Source: Actinophytocola oryzae (GTDB lineage: Bacteria; Actinomycetota; Actinomycetes; Mycobacteriales; Pseudonocardiaceae). Taken from it: 64,000 nt of DNA. The stretch lies in NCBI RefSeq assembly GCF_004364325.1, contig NZ_SOCP01000004.1, positions 124,001-188,000 of the forward strand, written 5' to 3'. Under the pieces are notes generated by a model. That model worked only from the letters and a program-made list of their open reading frames with translations. It was not told the DNA's origin and did no database searches. Both the position numbers and the translations under genes were made by a program. Below are positions 24,604 to 32,932 of this stretch, in pieces (positions within the stretch are counted from its first letter, which is position 1; every line of letters starts with the position of its first letter).

Positions 24604-24984
24604 TCAGGCCAGGTCGGTGACCGGGCGGCTGTGGTGCAGGTTCTTCGCCAGTGCGCACACGGCCAGCAGGCGGACGTGGAACCAGCTCGCGGTCAGCCAG
24701 CCCGCGGTGTCCGTCGGGACGGCGAGCTGTATCCCACGGTCACGCAGGTGGTCCTGCACGCCCTGGGCGTACCCGGCCAGCAGGACGATGCCCGCCACGG
24801 CCGCGCCGGACTCGACACCGACCGTGAGAATGTCGCGTACCGCGGCCGCGTGCTGGTCGACCACCGCGGCAAGGGCCGGTGCGGCTGCTGTGGCCAGCAG
24901 ACCTGCCGCGAGCTGCTGGTTCAGCCCGTCCAGTGCACGCCGCGCGGAGCGTTCGAGGCGTCGGACCCCCATGAGATCACCCAC
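24604..24984 (-). CDS. Small hypothetical protein (DUF6401-like)
   Basis: This 126-residue protein is mostly helical and hydrophobic, with VDQHAAAVRDILTVGVESGA near the centre and LLAGYAQGVQDHLRDRG after it. The pattern resembles a small actinomycete family (DUF6401-type) annotated only by association with natural-product loci; I cannot confirm the assignment. It is transcribed divergently from the secreted cyclophilin gene. No function is proposed. Confidence 0.6.
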   Translation of the reverse strand: MGDLMGVRRLERSARRALDGLNQQLAAGLLATAAAPALAAVVDQHAAAVRDILTVGVESGAAVAGIVLLAGYAQGVQDHLRDRGIQLAVPTDTAGWLTASWFHVRLLAVCALAKNLHHSRPVTDLA

Positions 24985-25076
24985 TCAACAATCGAAACCA
25001 CCCGCGTGTGTATCACGCTGTGTAGCCCAAGTGGGAGTGGAAGTGGTTCGAGCCACACCCGATAGTGTGGTCGGCC

Positions 25077-25730
25077 ATGAAGCGAGGGATCGTCACCGTG
25101 ATCGCCGTGGCCGCCGCCGTGCTGGGGTTCGCCGGACCGACCAACGCCTCCGCCGCGCCGGCCGCGCCTGTGAAGCAGTGTGAGTTCATCCCGACGCCGG
25201 ATCTACCGGCCGCCAGGCCGGTCCGGCCGCCGAGCCCCCTGGCGTCCACCAGGGGGACGGCCACCGTCTCCCTGGTCACGAACTACGGGCCGGTGGTGAT
25301 CGACCTGGACCGCGCCAACGCCTCCTGCGCCGTGCACAACTTCACACACCTCGTGCGCAGTCTCTTCTACAACGCCACCCAGTGCTTCCGGCTGACGAAC
25401 TCCACTCGTCTGGGCGTCCTCCAATGTGGTGACATATACCGTGCGGAGGAGGGTGGTCCTGGCTACCGCTTCGCGGACGAGGTCACCGGATCGGAGACTT
25501 ACCCGCGTGGCACGGTCGCCATGGGCAACCAGGGACCTGGCACGAACGGCAGCGAGTTCTTCATCGTCCACTCGTTCGCGAACATCGCGCCCAACTACTC
25601 CGTGCTAGGACACGTCACGCACGGCATGGACACGCTGGACCGCATCGTCGCCGCCGGGATTGCCGACGGCGCGACGGACGGGCTGCCGAAGTACCCCGTG
25701 CGGATCTACTTCGCTTTCCAGCTGCGCTGA
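25077..25730 (+). CDS. Secreted cyclophilin-type peptidyl-prolyl isomerase
   Basis: The ATG at 25077 gives 217 residues with a signal peptide (about 1-27, ending ASAAP), then a cyclophilin domain (about 58-217). Conserved cyclophilin features include VVIDLDRANASCAVHNF, GTVAMGNQGPGTNGSEFFI and LGHVTHGMDTLDRI. Phe and Met/Gln positions of the active site are partly replaced (QCFRL where FHRV is usual), so activity may be reduced. TAGTGT nine bases before the start suggests a short leader or leaderless transcript. It would assist protein folding outside the membrane. Confidence 0.88.
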   Translation: MKRGIVTVIAVAAAVLGFAGPTNASAAPAAPVKQCEFIPTPDLPAARPVRPPSPLASTRGTATVSLVTNYGPVVIDLDRANASCAVHNFTHLVRSLFYNATQCFRLTNSTRLGVLQCGDIYRAEEGGPGYRFADEVTGSETYPRGTVAMGNQGPGTNGSEFFIVHSFANIAPNYSVLGHVTHGMDTLDRIVAAGIADGATDGLPKYPVRIYFAFQLR

Positions 25731-25750
25731 TCGGAACGAAATCGAATTTG

Positions 25751-25818
25751 GCTGGACTACCGCCAATGCTTTCCCGAACTGTGGGATGAGGTCCGGGTCA
25801 CATTGACGGTAATCCAGC
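25751..25818. terminator. Bidirectional hairpin between converging genes
   Basis: Eighteen-base arms (25751-25768 and 25801-25818) are complementary except at two positions that become G-U pairs in the minus-strand RNA. The 32-base loop holds a smaller CCC/GGG stem. It lies between the cyclophilin gene and the small minus-strand gene ending at 25843, and probably terminates both. Confidence 0.6.
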
Positions 25819-25842
25819 TGCTCGTGCGCATGGACTAATGCG

Positions 25843-26010
25843 CTAGTCGCCTCGGCGTGGTTCTGGTAGGCGCGCGGCGTACTGTTCGGCCTCGTGCCGG
25901 TTCACGCTGACATCTCGCCACTCACGACGGGTCGCGTCGTACACGGAGTAGGTCCAGATGCAGTCGTCGTTCACGTAGCCCGAGATCGCCCTGTGGGAGG
26001 GTTCGGACAT
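25843..26010 (-). CDS. 55-residue hypothetical protein
   Basis: An ATG at 26010-26008 with AGGAG seven bases upstream opens a 55-codon frame ending TAG at 25845-25843. The peptide is charged and aromatic (two Trp, four Tyr), begins MSEPSHRAISGYVNDDCIW and ends EPRRGD. It has no membrane segment. Good ribosome-binding site, codon bias and a terminator-like hairpin just beyond its stop support a real gene. It resembles the very small cytosolic proteins common in Pseudonocardiaceae, of unknown function. Confidence 0.65.
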   Translation of the reverse strand: MSEPSHRAISGYVNDDCIWTYSVYDATRREWRDVSVNRHEAEQYAARLPEPRRGD

Positions 26011-26637
26011 CGCGTTCTCCTGTGGGAAATCGGCGGAATGTGTGTCTCATGATGCGACATTCGGAACACTGCCGCGAGCAATGTCACCCGTACGGCGGGC
26101 AATCGAAGAATATCATGACTTTCTGTGCCCAGTGCTGCGGATGCACGTGCACGGGGCAATTGTCAAAATTGCGAAATGCCCCTGGCAATAGTCGGGCGGC
26201 ATTGCGAGAAATACTCGATCAAAAGCCGATCGGGGCTTGAGCGGCAAATGCCACGCGGCTCGACCGCGCCTCATGTATCGCACGACGTACTGCAACCCGC
26301 GAGGCCACGGCCCTCTCGATCATCCCGCACCCGATCGTGGGAGCGGTTCCCCTGGTGGCGGCCCGTGGCGTGACTCCTGGCGGCGTTGGCATTTGCCGCC
26401 CGCGTCTTCGGGCGATTGTCAGCGCCGACGAAAGGCGTGCATCTCGCATCGTGGACACCGACCTCGTGGCGAAGGTCTCACGCCGGGTGTTCGAGGACAG
26501 TAGCCGCACTGAGTGTCCAGTCATGCGCTTGCAAGCGAGACGCATAGCCTTGCGAACTTTCGTAGACTTCTTGCGGCGACCGGCGTTAGTGTCTTTCCAA
26601 CACCCGGGATCCCTGCCCCGGGTAGATGGAGCCACTG
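26011..26637. other. Lower-GC intergenic region
   Basis: These 627 bases are clearly less GC-rich than the surroundings, particularly 26050-26240, and hold no convincing gene. One 41-codon frame at 26115-26240 on the plus strand encodes a Cys-cluster peptide (MTFCAQCCGCTCTG) but has only a weak GAAGA ahead of it. A small CAATT/AATTG inverted repeat lies near 26157-26171. The region should contain the promoters of the small minus-strand gene and of the giant secreted gene. Confidence 0.5.
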
Positions 26638-29600
26638 ATGTCTCGACACCCTCGTCGCGGCCTGTCCCTGCTCGCCGTGCTGTCCATGCTGGTCGCGCTC
26701 CTGGTCGCGCCGCCGGCCCAGGCCCAGGCATTCGCCGTCCTCGTCTTCTCCAAGACCGCAGGCTTCCGGCACGACTCGATCCCGGCGGGCGTCGCCGCGA
26801 TCCAGCAGCTCGGACAGCAGAACGGGTTCACGGTCGATGCCACCGAGGACGCCACCACCTTCACCGACGCCAACCTGGCCCGCTACCAGGCCGTCGTCTG
26901 GCTCTCCACGACCGGCGACGTGCTGAACGCCGACCAGCAGGCCGCCTTCGAGCGGTACATCCGTGCGGGTGGCGGCTATGCGGGCGTGCACGCCGCGGCC
27001 GACACCGAGTACGACTGGTCCTGGTACGGCCGGCTCGTCGGCGCCTACTTCAACTCGCACCCTGCCGTGCAGCAGGCCACCGTCAAGGTCGAGGACCACG
27101 CGCACCCGGCCACCGCCGCGCTGCCGGACCGCTGGACCCGCACGGACGAGTGGTACAACTTCCGCACCAGCCCGCGCTCGAACGTCCACGTGCTCGCGAG
27201 CGTCGACGAGACCTCCTACCAGCCGGGCGCGGGCGCGATGGGTGCCGACCACCCGACCGCGTGGTGCCAGGACTTCGACGGCGGCCGCTCCTGGTACACC
27301 GGCGGCGGCCACTCCCAGGAGTCCTTCGCCGACCCGCGGTTCCTCTCCCACCTCCTCGGCGGCATCCGCACCGCGGCGGGCGCGCAGGCAGCGGACTGCG
27401 GTGCCACGAAGACCAGCGGGTTCGAGAAGGTCACGCTCGACGCCAACACCAGCAACCCGATGGAACTGGACGTCGCGCCGGACGGCAGCGTGTTCTACGT
27501 CGAGCGTGACGGCAGGCTGCGGATCGTCAAGCCGGACACCAACAGCACGGTCACGGCAGGCACGCTGCCCGTGTTCACCGGCAACGAGGACGGCCTGCTC
27601 GGCATCACGCTCGACCCGGCCTTCGCCGCCAACAGGTGGGTCTACCTCTACTACGCCCCGAACGGCGGAGCGGCCCGCAACGTGCTGTCCCGCTTCACGA
27701 TGAACGGCGACACGCTCGACCTCGCCAGCGAGAAGATCCTGCTCACCGTTGGCACACAACGGAACACGTGCTGCCACGCGGGCGGCACGATGACCTTCGA
27801 CAGCGCGGGCAACCTCTACCTCGCGACGGGCGACAACACGAACCCGTTCGAGTCAGACGGCTACGCCCCGCTCGACGAGCGGGCAGGCCGCGCAGACTTC
27901 GACGCGCAGCGCAGCGCGGGCAACACGAACGACCTGCGCGGCAAGGTGATCCGGATCAGGCCGCAGGCCGACGGCACCTACACCGTGCCGGCAGGCAACC
28001 TGTTTTCGCCGGGCACCGCGCAGACGCGTGCCGAGATCTACGCGATGGGCTTCCGCAACCCGTTCCGCATCGGCGTGGACCCGAAGACGAACGTGCTGTA
28101 CGTGGCGGACTACGGCCCGGATGCCGGCCAGGCGAACCCGGACCGCGGCCCGGGCAACACGGTCGAGTGGAACATCGTGTCGCAGGCCGGGAACTACGGC
28201 TGGCCGTACTGCACGGGCGCCAACGCGCCCTACCGCGAGTACACGTTCCCGAGTGGCCCGGCCGGTCCCGCGTACGACTGCGCGGCCCCGGTGAACAACT
28301 CGCCCAACAACACGGGCCTGCGGAACCTCCCGCCCGCGATCGCCGCGACCGTGGACTACGACTACGACGGCAACCCGCGCTTCCCCGAGCTGGGTGGCGG
28401 CGGCGCGCCGATGGCGGGTCCGGTGTACCGCTACGACCCGGCGCTGGCGTCGGACCGCAAGTGGCCCGCCTACTACGACGGCAAGGCGATCTTCGGCGAG
28501 TGGAACCAGTCGAAGCTGTACACGATGCAGGTGTCGGCCGACGGCGAACAACTCGTCGACATCAACCAGCTCCTGACGGGCATGTCGACGATCCGGCCGA
28601 TGGACTTCGACTTCGGCCCGGACGGCGCCCTGTACCTGATCGAGTGGGGCACGGGCTTCGGCGGCAACAACGACGACTCCGGCATCTACCGGATCGACTA
28701 CCGCAGCGGCGGTCGTGCGCCGGTGGCGACCGCGTCCGGTACCCCGACGAGTGGCCAGGCCCCGCTGACGGTCCAGTTCTCCAGCGCGGGCTCCGGTGAC
28801 CCGGACGGCCAGCCGGTCACGTACAGCTGGGACTTCGGCGACGGCGGGACCTCCACCGCCGCCAACCCGAGCCACACGTTCACGGCCAACGGCCAGTACA
28901 ACGTGCAGCTCACGGTGACCGACCCGGACGGGCGGACCGGTGTGGCGAACGTGCCGGTCTCGGTGGGCAACACCGCACCGACGGTCCGCCTGACCGCGCC
29001 CGCGGACGGCGGGTTCTTCGACTGGGGCGACCGGGTGAACTTCACCGTCCAGGTCACGGACCCCGAGGACGGGGCGGTGGACTGTTCGCGGGTGGTGCTG
29101 CAGTACTCCTTCGGCCACGACGAGCACGCCCACCCGATCCAGCAGTACCACGGCTGCTCCGGCACGGTGCAGACCTCGCTGGAGAGCGGCCACGGCGCGG
29201 ACGCCAACGTGTTCGGCGTGCTTGAGGCGTCCTATGTGGACAACGGTGGTCTCGCCGGTCGCTCGCTGGTCCGCCTGAACTCCAAGCGCAAGCAGGCGGA
29301 GCACTTCGCCGCCACGGGCCGTGTGGCGGGCTCGACGGCGGGTGGCGACCCCGGCGTGCAGCGTGAGACGACCGGCGACACCGCGGGCGGCGTCCAGAAC
29401 ATCGGCTTCATCGAGGACGGTGACTGGTGGTCGGTGGACCCGGCGAACCTGTCGGGCATCCAGCAGGTCCGCCTGCGTGCGGCGTCCGGCGGCACGGGCG
29501 GCCGGGTGGAGATCCACGGCGGCTCGCCGACGGGTGCGCTGCTCGGCACGGTGACCGTCCCGGCGACGGGTGGCTGGCAGACCTACACCGACGTCACGAC

Positions 29601-31137
29601 CACGGTGTCGACGAGCAGCGGACCGCTGTTCTTCGTGGCACGTCCCCCGACGGGGACGGCGAACGGCGGCGGCCTGCTGAACGTGAACTGGATGGACTTC
29701 GTCGGGCAGGGCGTGACCGGCCCGACGGCGCCCACGCTGTCCCAGAACGTCCACCTCTTCTACTACCCGTGGTACGGCGCGTCGAACGGCGCGTACCGCC
29801 ACTGGCAGCAGGGCGGCCACACCCCGCCGAACGACATCGGCGCGAACTTCTACCCGAAGGCCGGTCCGTACGACTCGGGTGACTTCGCGGGTGTGGTGGA
29901 CCAGCACATGCGCTGGACGGCGCAGTCCGGCGCGGGTGTGCTGGTGTACAGCTGGTGGGGCCAGGGCTCGTACGAGGACGGCCTCGTGCAGGGCGTGATG
30001 GACGCGGCGGCCCGGTACGGCATCAAGATCGCCTGGCACCTGGAGCCGTACGCCGGCCGGACGGCCGCCTCGACGGTCGCGGACATCGACTACATCAACC
30101 AGCGCTACGGCAGCCACCCGGCGTTCTACCGCTCGGCGGAACACGGGAACAGGACGGCGTTCTACGTCTTCCAGTCGCTGGACATCCCGGACGACGACTG
30201 GGCGGCACTGGACGCGGTGACCGGGAACAACATCGTGCTGGCCCAGACGACTGACACGTCCCGGATCGACCACTTCTCCGGCCTGTACACCTACGACGCG
30301 ATCGCGGGTGCGACGGCGCCGGGCTGGGAGCAGGCGGGGGAGTACGCGAAGGCGAACAACCTCGTGTGGGCGCCGTCGGTGGGCCCGGGCTACCTCGACG
30401 ACCGGGCCGTGCCGGGGAACACGACACCGACCCTGGACCGGGCCAACGGCGGGACGTACGACCTGGAGTGGACGAACGCCCTCGACCCGACGAAGAGCGG
30501 CGTCCCGACCTGGGTGTCGGTGACCTCGTTCAACGAGTGGCACGAGGGCTCGGTGCTGGAACCCGCGTCCAGCACGCCGCCGACGGGCTTCGGCTACCAG
30601 ACGTTCGACGGCGCCTACGGCAGGACGGGTGCGGCGGCCGAGACGGCCTACCTGGACCGAACCGCCTACTGGGCAACGGAGTTCGAACAGCGCAGGGGTG
30701 GCGTGTCGCCGAACACGAACCTGGCGTTGAACCGGCCCGCGGTGGCGGACAGCCAGTGCGCCGCGTCGGAGGGCCCGGAGAAGGCGGTCAACGGCAGCGT
30801 CACGGGCGGGAACGCGGACAAGTGGTGCTCGCTGGGCGCCTCGAAGTGGCTGCGAGTCGACCTGGGCACGCCGCGACAGCTCGGCCGGTTCGTCGTGAAG
30901 CACGCGGGTGCCGGCAACGAGTCGACGGCGTTCAACACCCGTGACTTCGACCTCCAGACGAGCAACGACGGCCAGACCTGGACCACGGTGTTCGCCGCGA
31001 GAGGCAACACGGCGAACACGAGCACGCACGTGATCACCCCGACGACGGCGAGATACGTCAGGGTCGACGTGCTGGTCCCCACGCAGAACAGCGACACGGC
31101 GGCACGCATCTACGAACTGGAGGTCTACGCGAGCTGA
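26638..31137 (+). CDS. Giant secreted ThuA-sorbosone dehydrogenase-PKD-CBM6-GH99-CBM32 protein
   Basis: The ATG at 26638 has GGAG six bases upstream and gives 1499 residues. Order of parts: signal peptide (1-30); ThuA-like amidotransferase-fold domain (about 31-240, from AFAVLVFSKTAGFRHDSI); glucose/sorbosone dehydrogenase beta-propeller (about 259-693, with the CCHAGGTMTF and MGFRNPFRIGVD blocks); PKD domain (about 694-777, YSWDFGDGG); a linker domain (780-878); CBM6 (about 882-1024, KQAEHF to WMDFVG); GH99-like barrel (about 1037-1354, HLFYYPWYGA and WHLEPYAGR); and a C-terminal discoidin/CBM32 domain (about 1359-1499). The first four are a known combination in actinomycetes; the GH99-like and CBM32 additions suggest action on mannan or another branched glycan. 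It faces the trehalose operon across a hairpin repeat. Confidence 0.9.
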   Translation: MSRHPRRGLSLLAVLSMLVALLVAPPAQAQAFAVLVFSKTAGFRHDSIPAGVAAIQQLGQQNGFTVDATEDATTFTDANLARYQAVVWLSTTGDVLNADQQAAFERYIRAGGGYAGVHAAADTEYDWSWYGRLVGAYFNSHPAVQQATVKVEDHAHPATAALPDRWTRTDEWYNFRTSPRSNVHVLASVDETSYQPGAGAMGADHPTAWCQDFDGGRSWYTGGGHSQESFADPRFLSHLLGGIRTAAGAQAADCGATKTSGFEKVTLDANTSNPMELDVAPDGSVFYVERDGRLRIVKPDTNSTVTAGTLPVFTGNEDGLLGITLDPAFAANRWVYLYYAPNGGAARNVLSRFTMNGDTLDLASEKILLTVGTQRNTCCHAGGTMTFDSAGNLYLATGDNTNPFESDGYAPLDERAGRADFDAQRSAGNTNDLRGKVIRIRPQADGTYTVPAGNLFSPGTAQTRAEIYAMGFRNPFRIGVDPKTNVLYVADYGPDAGQANPDRGPGNTVEWNIVSQAGNYGWPYCTGANAPYREYTFPSGPAGPAYDCAAPVNNSPNNTGLRNLPPAIAATVDYDYDGNPRFPELGGGGAPMAGPVYRYDPALASDRKWPAYYDGKAIFGEWNQSKLYTMQVSADGEQLVDINQLLTGMSTIRPMDFDFGPDGALYLIEWGTGFGGNNDDSGIYRIDYRSGGRAPVATASGTPTSGQAPLTVQFSSAGSGDPDGQPVTYSWDFGDGGTSTAANPSHTFTANGQYNVQLTVTDPDGRTGVANVPVSVGNTAPTVRLTAPADGGFFDWGDRVNFTVQVTDPEDGAVDCSRVVLQYSFGHDEHAHPIQQYHGCSGTVQTSLESGHGADANVFGVLEASYVDNGGLAGRSLVRLNSKRKQAEHFAATGRVAGSTAGGDPGVQRETTGDTAGGVQNIGFIEDGDWWSVDPANLSGIQQVRLRAASGGTGGRVEIHGGSPTGALLGTVTVPATGGWQTYTDVTTTVSTSSGPLFFVARPPTGTANGGGLLNVNWMDFVGQGVTGPTAPTLSQNVHLFYYPWYGASNGAYRHWQQGGHTPPNDIGANFYPKAGPYDSGDFAGVVDQHMRWTAQSGAGVLVYSWWGQGSYEDGLVQGVMDAAARYGIKIAWHLEPYAGRTAASTVADIDYINQRYGSHPAFYRSAEHGNRTAFYVFQSLDIPDDDWAALDAVTGNNIVLAQTTDTSRIDHFSGLYTYDAIAGATAPGWEQAGEYAKANNLVWAPSVGPGYLDDRAVPGNTTPTLDRANGGTYDLEWTNALDPTKSGVPTWVSVTSFNEWHEGSVLEPASSTPPTGFGYQTFDGAYGRTGAAAETAYLDRTAYWATEFEQRRGGVSPNTNLALNRPAVADSQCAASEGPEKAVNGSVTGGNADKWCSLGASKWLRVDLGTPRQLGRFVVKHAGAGNESTAFNTRDFDLQTSNDGQTWTTVFAARGNTANTSTHVITPTTARYVRVDVLVPTQNSDTAARIYELEVYAS

Positions 31138-31152
31138 CCCGCCCGGCCGACC

Positions 31153-31205
31153 GCACTGAAGGACTCCTTCCTAACGCTGGGCGTAAGGAAGGAGTCCTTC
31201 AGTGC
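31153..31205. repeat. Inverted ACTGAAGGACTCCTTC repeat acting as terminator
   Basis: Arms of 25 bases (31153-31177 and 31181-31205) pair with one mismatch around a three-base loop. Compared with the copy at 15288, base changes in one arm are matched by complementary changes in the other. It separates the converging giant protein gene and treZ; the treZ stop codon lies inside the right arm. Confidence 0.85.
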
Positions 31206-32932
31206 TTTCCAGGGGGCACCCGGACGACCGCCACCGTGTCCGGGGCCAGCGTCACCGTCTCGTCGTGCAGCTCCGGCTGTCCGAAGAGGACCTCCCGGAC
31301 GGCGACGTCGATCTCGGCCGCGGTCTTGCCCAGGTTCACCAGCACCCGCAGGGCACCTCGGTGCAGCACGAGCCAGCCGTCGCCCTGCGTCACCGTGAAC
31401 TGGTCCATGCGCGGGTCGGACAGCTCGGGATGCCTGCGGCGCAACGAGATCAGCTCGCGGTAGGACTCGTAGACCGTGCGGTGGGCCGGGTCGGTCAGCT
31501 CCGCCCACGGCAGCGTGCTGCGGACCACGGTGGCCACGTCCATGGGGTCGGGGACCTCCGCGGCGCCCCAGCCGTGTTCGGCGAACTCCGAACGGCGGCC
31601 GTCACGGACCGCGGCGGCCAGTTGGGGGTCCTCGAACGACGCGAAGAACTGCCACGGCGAGCTGGCCGCCCACTCCTCACCCATGAACAACATGGGTGTG
31701 TAGGGGGAGCACAGCACGATCGCCGCGCCGCACAGCTGGCGTTGCGGGGAGATCGTCGCGGTCAGCCGGTCGCCCTGTGCCCGGTTGCCGATCTGGTCGT
31801 GGTTCTGCAGGTAGGCGAGGAAACGGTGGCCGGACGTTCGGTGGGTGTCGACGGGACGTCCGTGCACACGCCTGCGGAACGACGACCACGTGCCCGCGTG
31901 GAAGAACGCCTGCCGCAGCGTCGTCGCGAGCGCGCCGGGGGCGCCGAAGTCCGTGTAGTAGCCGTCCACCTCCCCGGTCAGCGCCACGTGCAGCGCGTGG
32001 TGGAGGTCGTCGCACCACTGGGCTTCCAGGCCGTAGCCACCCGCCTCGCGGGGCGTCACCAGCTTCGGGTCGTTCAGGTCGGACTCGGCGATCAGCGACA
32101 GCGGCCTGCGAAGGGCCGCCGACAGGGCGTCCACCTCGGACGCCAGCTCCTCGAGGACGTGCGTGGCACGCCGGTCCGCCAACGCGTGCACGGCGTCCAG
32201 GCGCAGACCGTCGAGGTGGTAGTCCCGCAGCCAGCTCAGCGCGTTGTCCAGCACGTACGCGCGGACCTCGTCCGACAGCGGACCGTCCAGGTTCAGCGCG
32301 GGACCCCAGATCGTCTGGCCCGCGAAGTACGGGGCGAAGCGGTCCAGGTACGCGCCGGACGGGCCCAGGTGGTTGTAGACCACGTCCAGCAGCACCGCGA
32401 GGTCTCGGGCGTGGCAGGCGTCGACGAAGCGCTTGAACGCGTCCGGGCCGCCGTAGGGCTCGTGCACCGCGCCCCACGACACGCCGTCGTAGCCCCAGCC
32501 CGTCGTGCCGTCGAAGGCGTTGACGGGCAGCACCTCCACGAAGTCGACACCCAGCTCGACCAGGTGGTCGAGGTGCTCGAGCGCGGCGTTGAACGTGCCC
32601 TGCTCGGTGAACGTGCCGATGTGCAGCTCGTAGACCACGCCGCCCGCGAGCCGGCGCCCGGTCCAGCCGTCGTCGGTCCAGTCGAACGCGTCGTGCGAGT
32701 AGCGCCGCGACGGGCCGTGCACGCCTGCGGGCTGCCAGCGCGAGCGCGGGTCCGGCAGCGGGGTCTCGTCGTCGTCGAGCAGGAACGCGTAGTCGGTGCC
32801 GTCGCCGGTGCCGGGCACCTCCGCGTGCCACCAGCCGCGCTCGTCGCGGGTCATGTCGTGGACGGACGGACCGACGGCGAGCCGCACCCGGTCGCGTTCC
32901 GGCGCCCACACCGAGAACCGCTCGTCGTTCAT
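31199..32932 (-). CDS. treZ: Malto-oligosyltrehalose trehalohydrolase TreZ
   Basis: This 577-residue GH13 enzyme releases trehalose from maltooligosyl-trehalose. An N-terminal CBM48-like sandwich (about 1-90) precedes the barrel, with DVVYNHLGPSG (about residue 185), the nucleophile region GLRLDAVHAL (about 243), the acid/base region LIAESDLND (about 280) and YLQNHDQIGNR (about 370). Its ATG overlaps the treY stop (TGATG). The stop TGA is supplied by the hairpin repeat. As the last gene of treX-treY-treZ it completes the glycogen-to-trehalose route. Confidence 0.95.
   Translation of the reverse strand: MNDERFSVWAPERDRVRLAVGPSVHDMTRDERGWWHAEVPGTGDGTDYAFLLDDDETPLPDPRSRWQPAGVHGPSRRYSHDAFDWTDDGWTGRRLAGGVVYELHIGTFTEQGTFNAALEHLDHLVELGVDFVEVLPVNAFDGTTGWGYDGVSWGAVHEPYGGPDAFKRFVDACHARDLAVLLDVVYNHLGPSGAYLDRFAPYFAGQTIWGPALNLDGPLSDEVRAYVLDNALSWLRDYHLDGLRLDAVHALADRRATHVLEELASEVDALSAALRRPLSLIAESDLNDPKLVTPREAGGYGLEAQWCDDLHHALHVALTGEVDGYYTDFGAPGALATTLRQAFFHAGTWSSFRRRVHGRPVDTHRTSGHRFLAYLQNHDQIGNRAQGDRLTATISPQRQLCGAAIVLCSPYTPMLFMGEEWAASSPWQFFASFEDPQLAAAVRDGRRSEFAEHGWGAAEVPDPMDVATVVRSTLPWAELTDPAHRTVYESYRELISLRRRHPELSDPRMDQFTVTQGDGWLVLHRGALRVLVNLGKTAAEIDVAVREVLFGQPELHDETVTLAPDTVAVVRVPPGKH

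Noticed and set aside
26219..26731. 170-codon minus-strand frame across the low-GC gap
   Set aside because: It overlaps the start of the giant secreted gene, has no ribosome-binding site and no domain similarity.
27853..31029. 1058-codon open frame on the minus strand inside the giant secreted gene
   Set aside because: Arg/Val/Gly-rich composition, no ribosome-binding site and no recognisable domain; it is the antisense shadow of a high-GC gene whose plus-strand product has clear domains.
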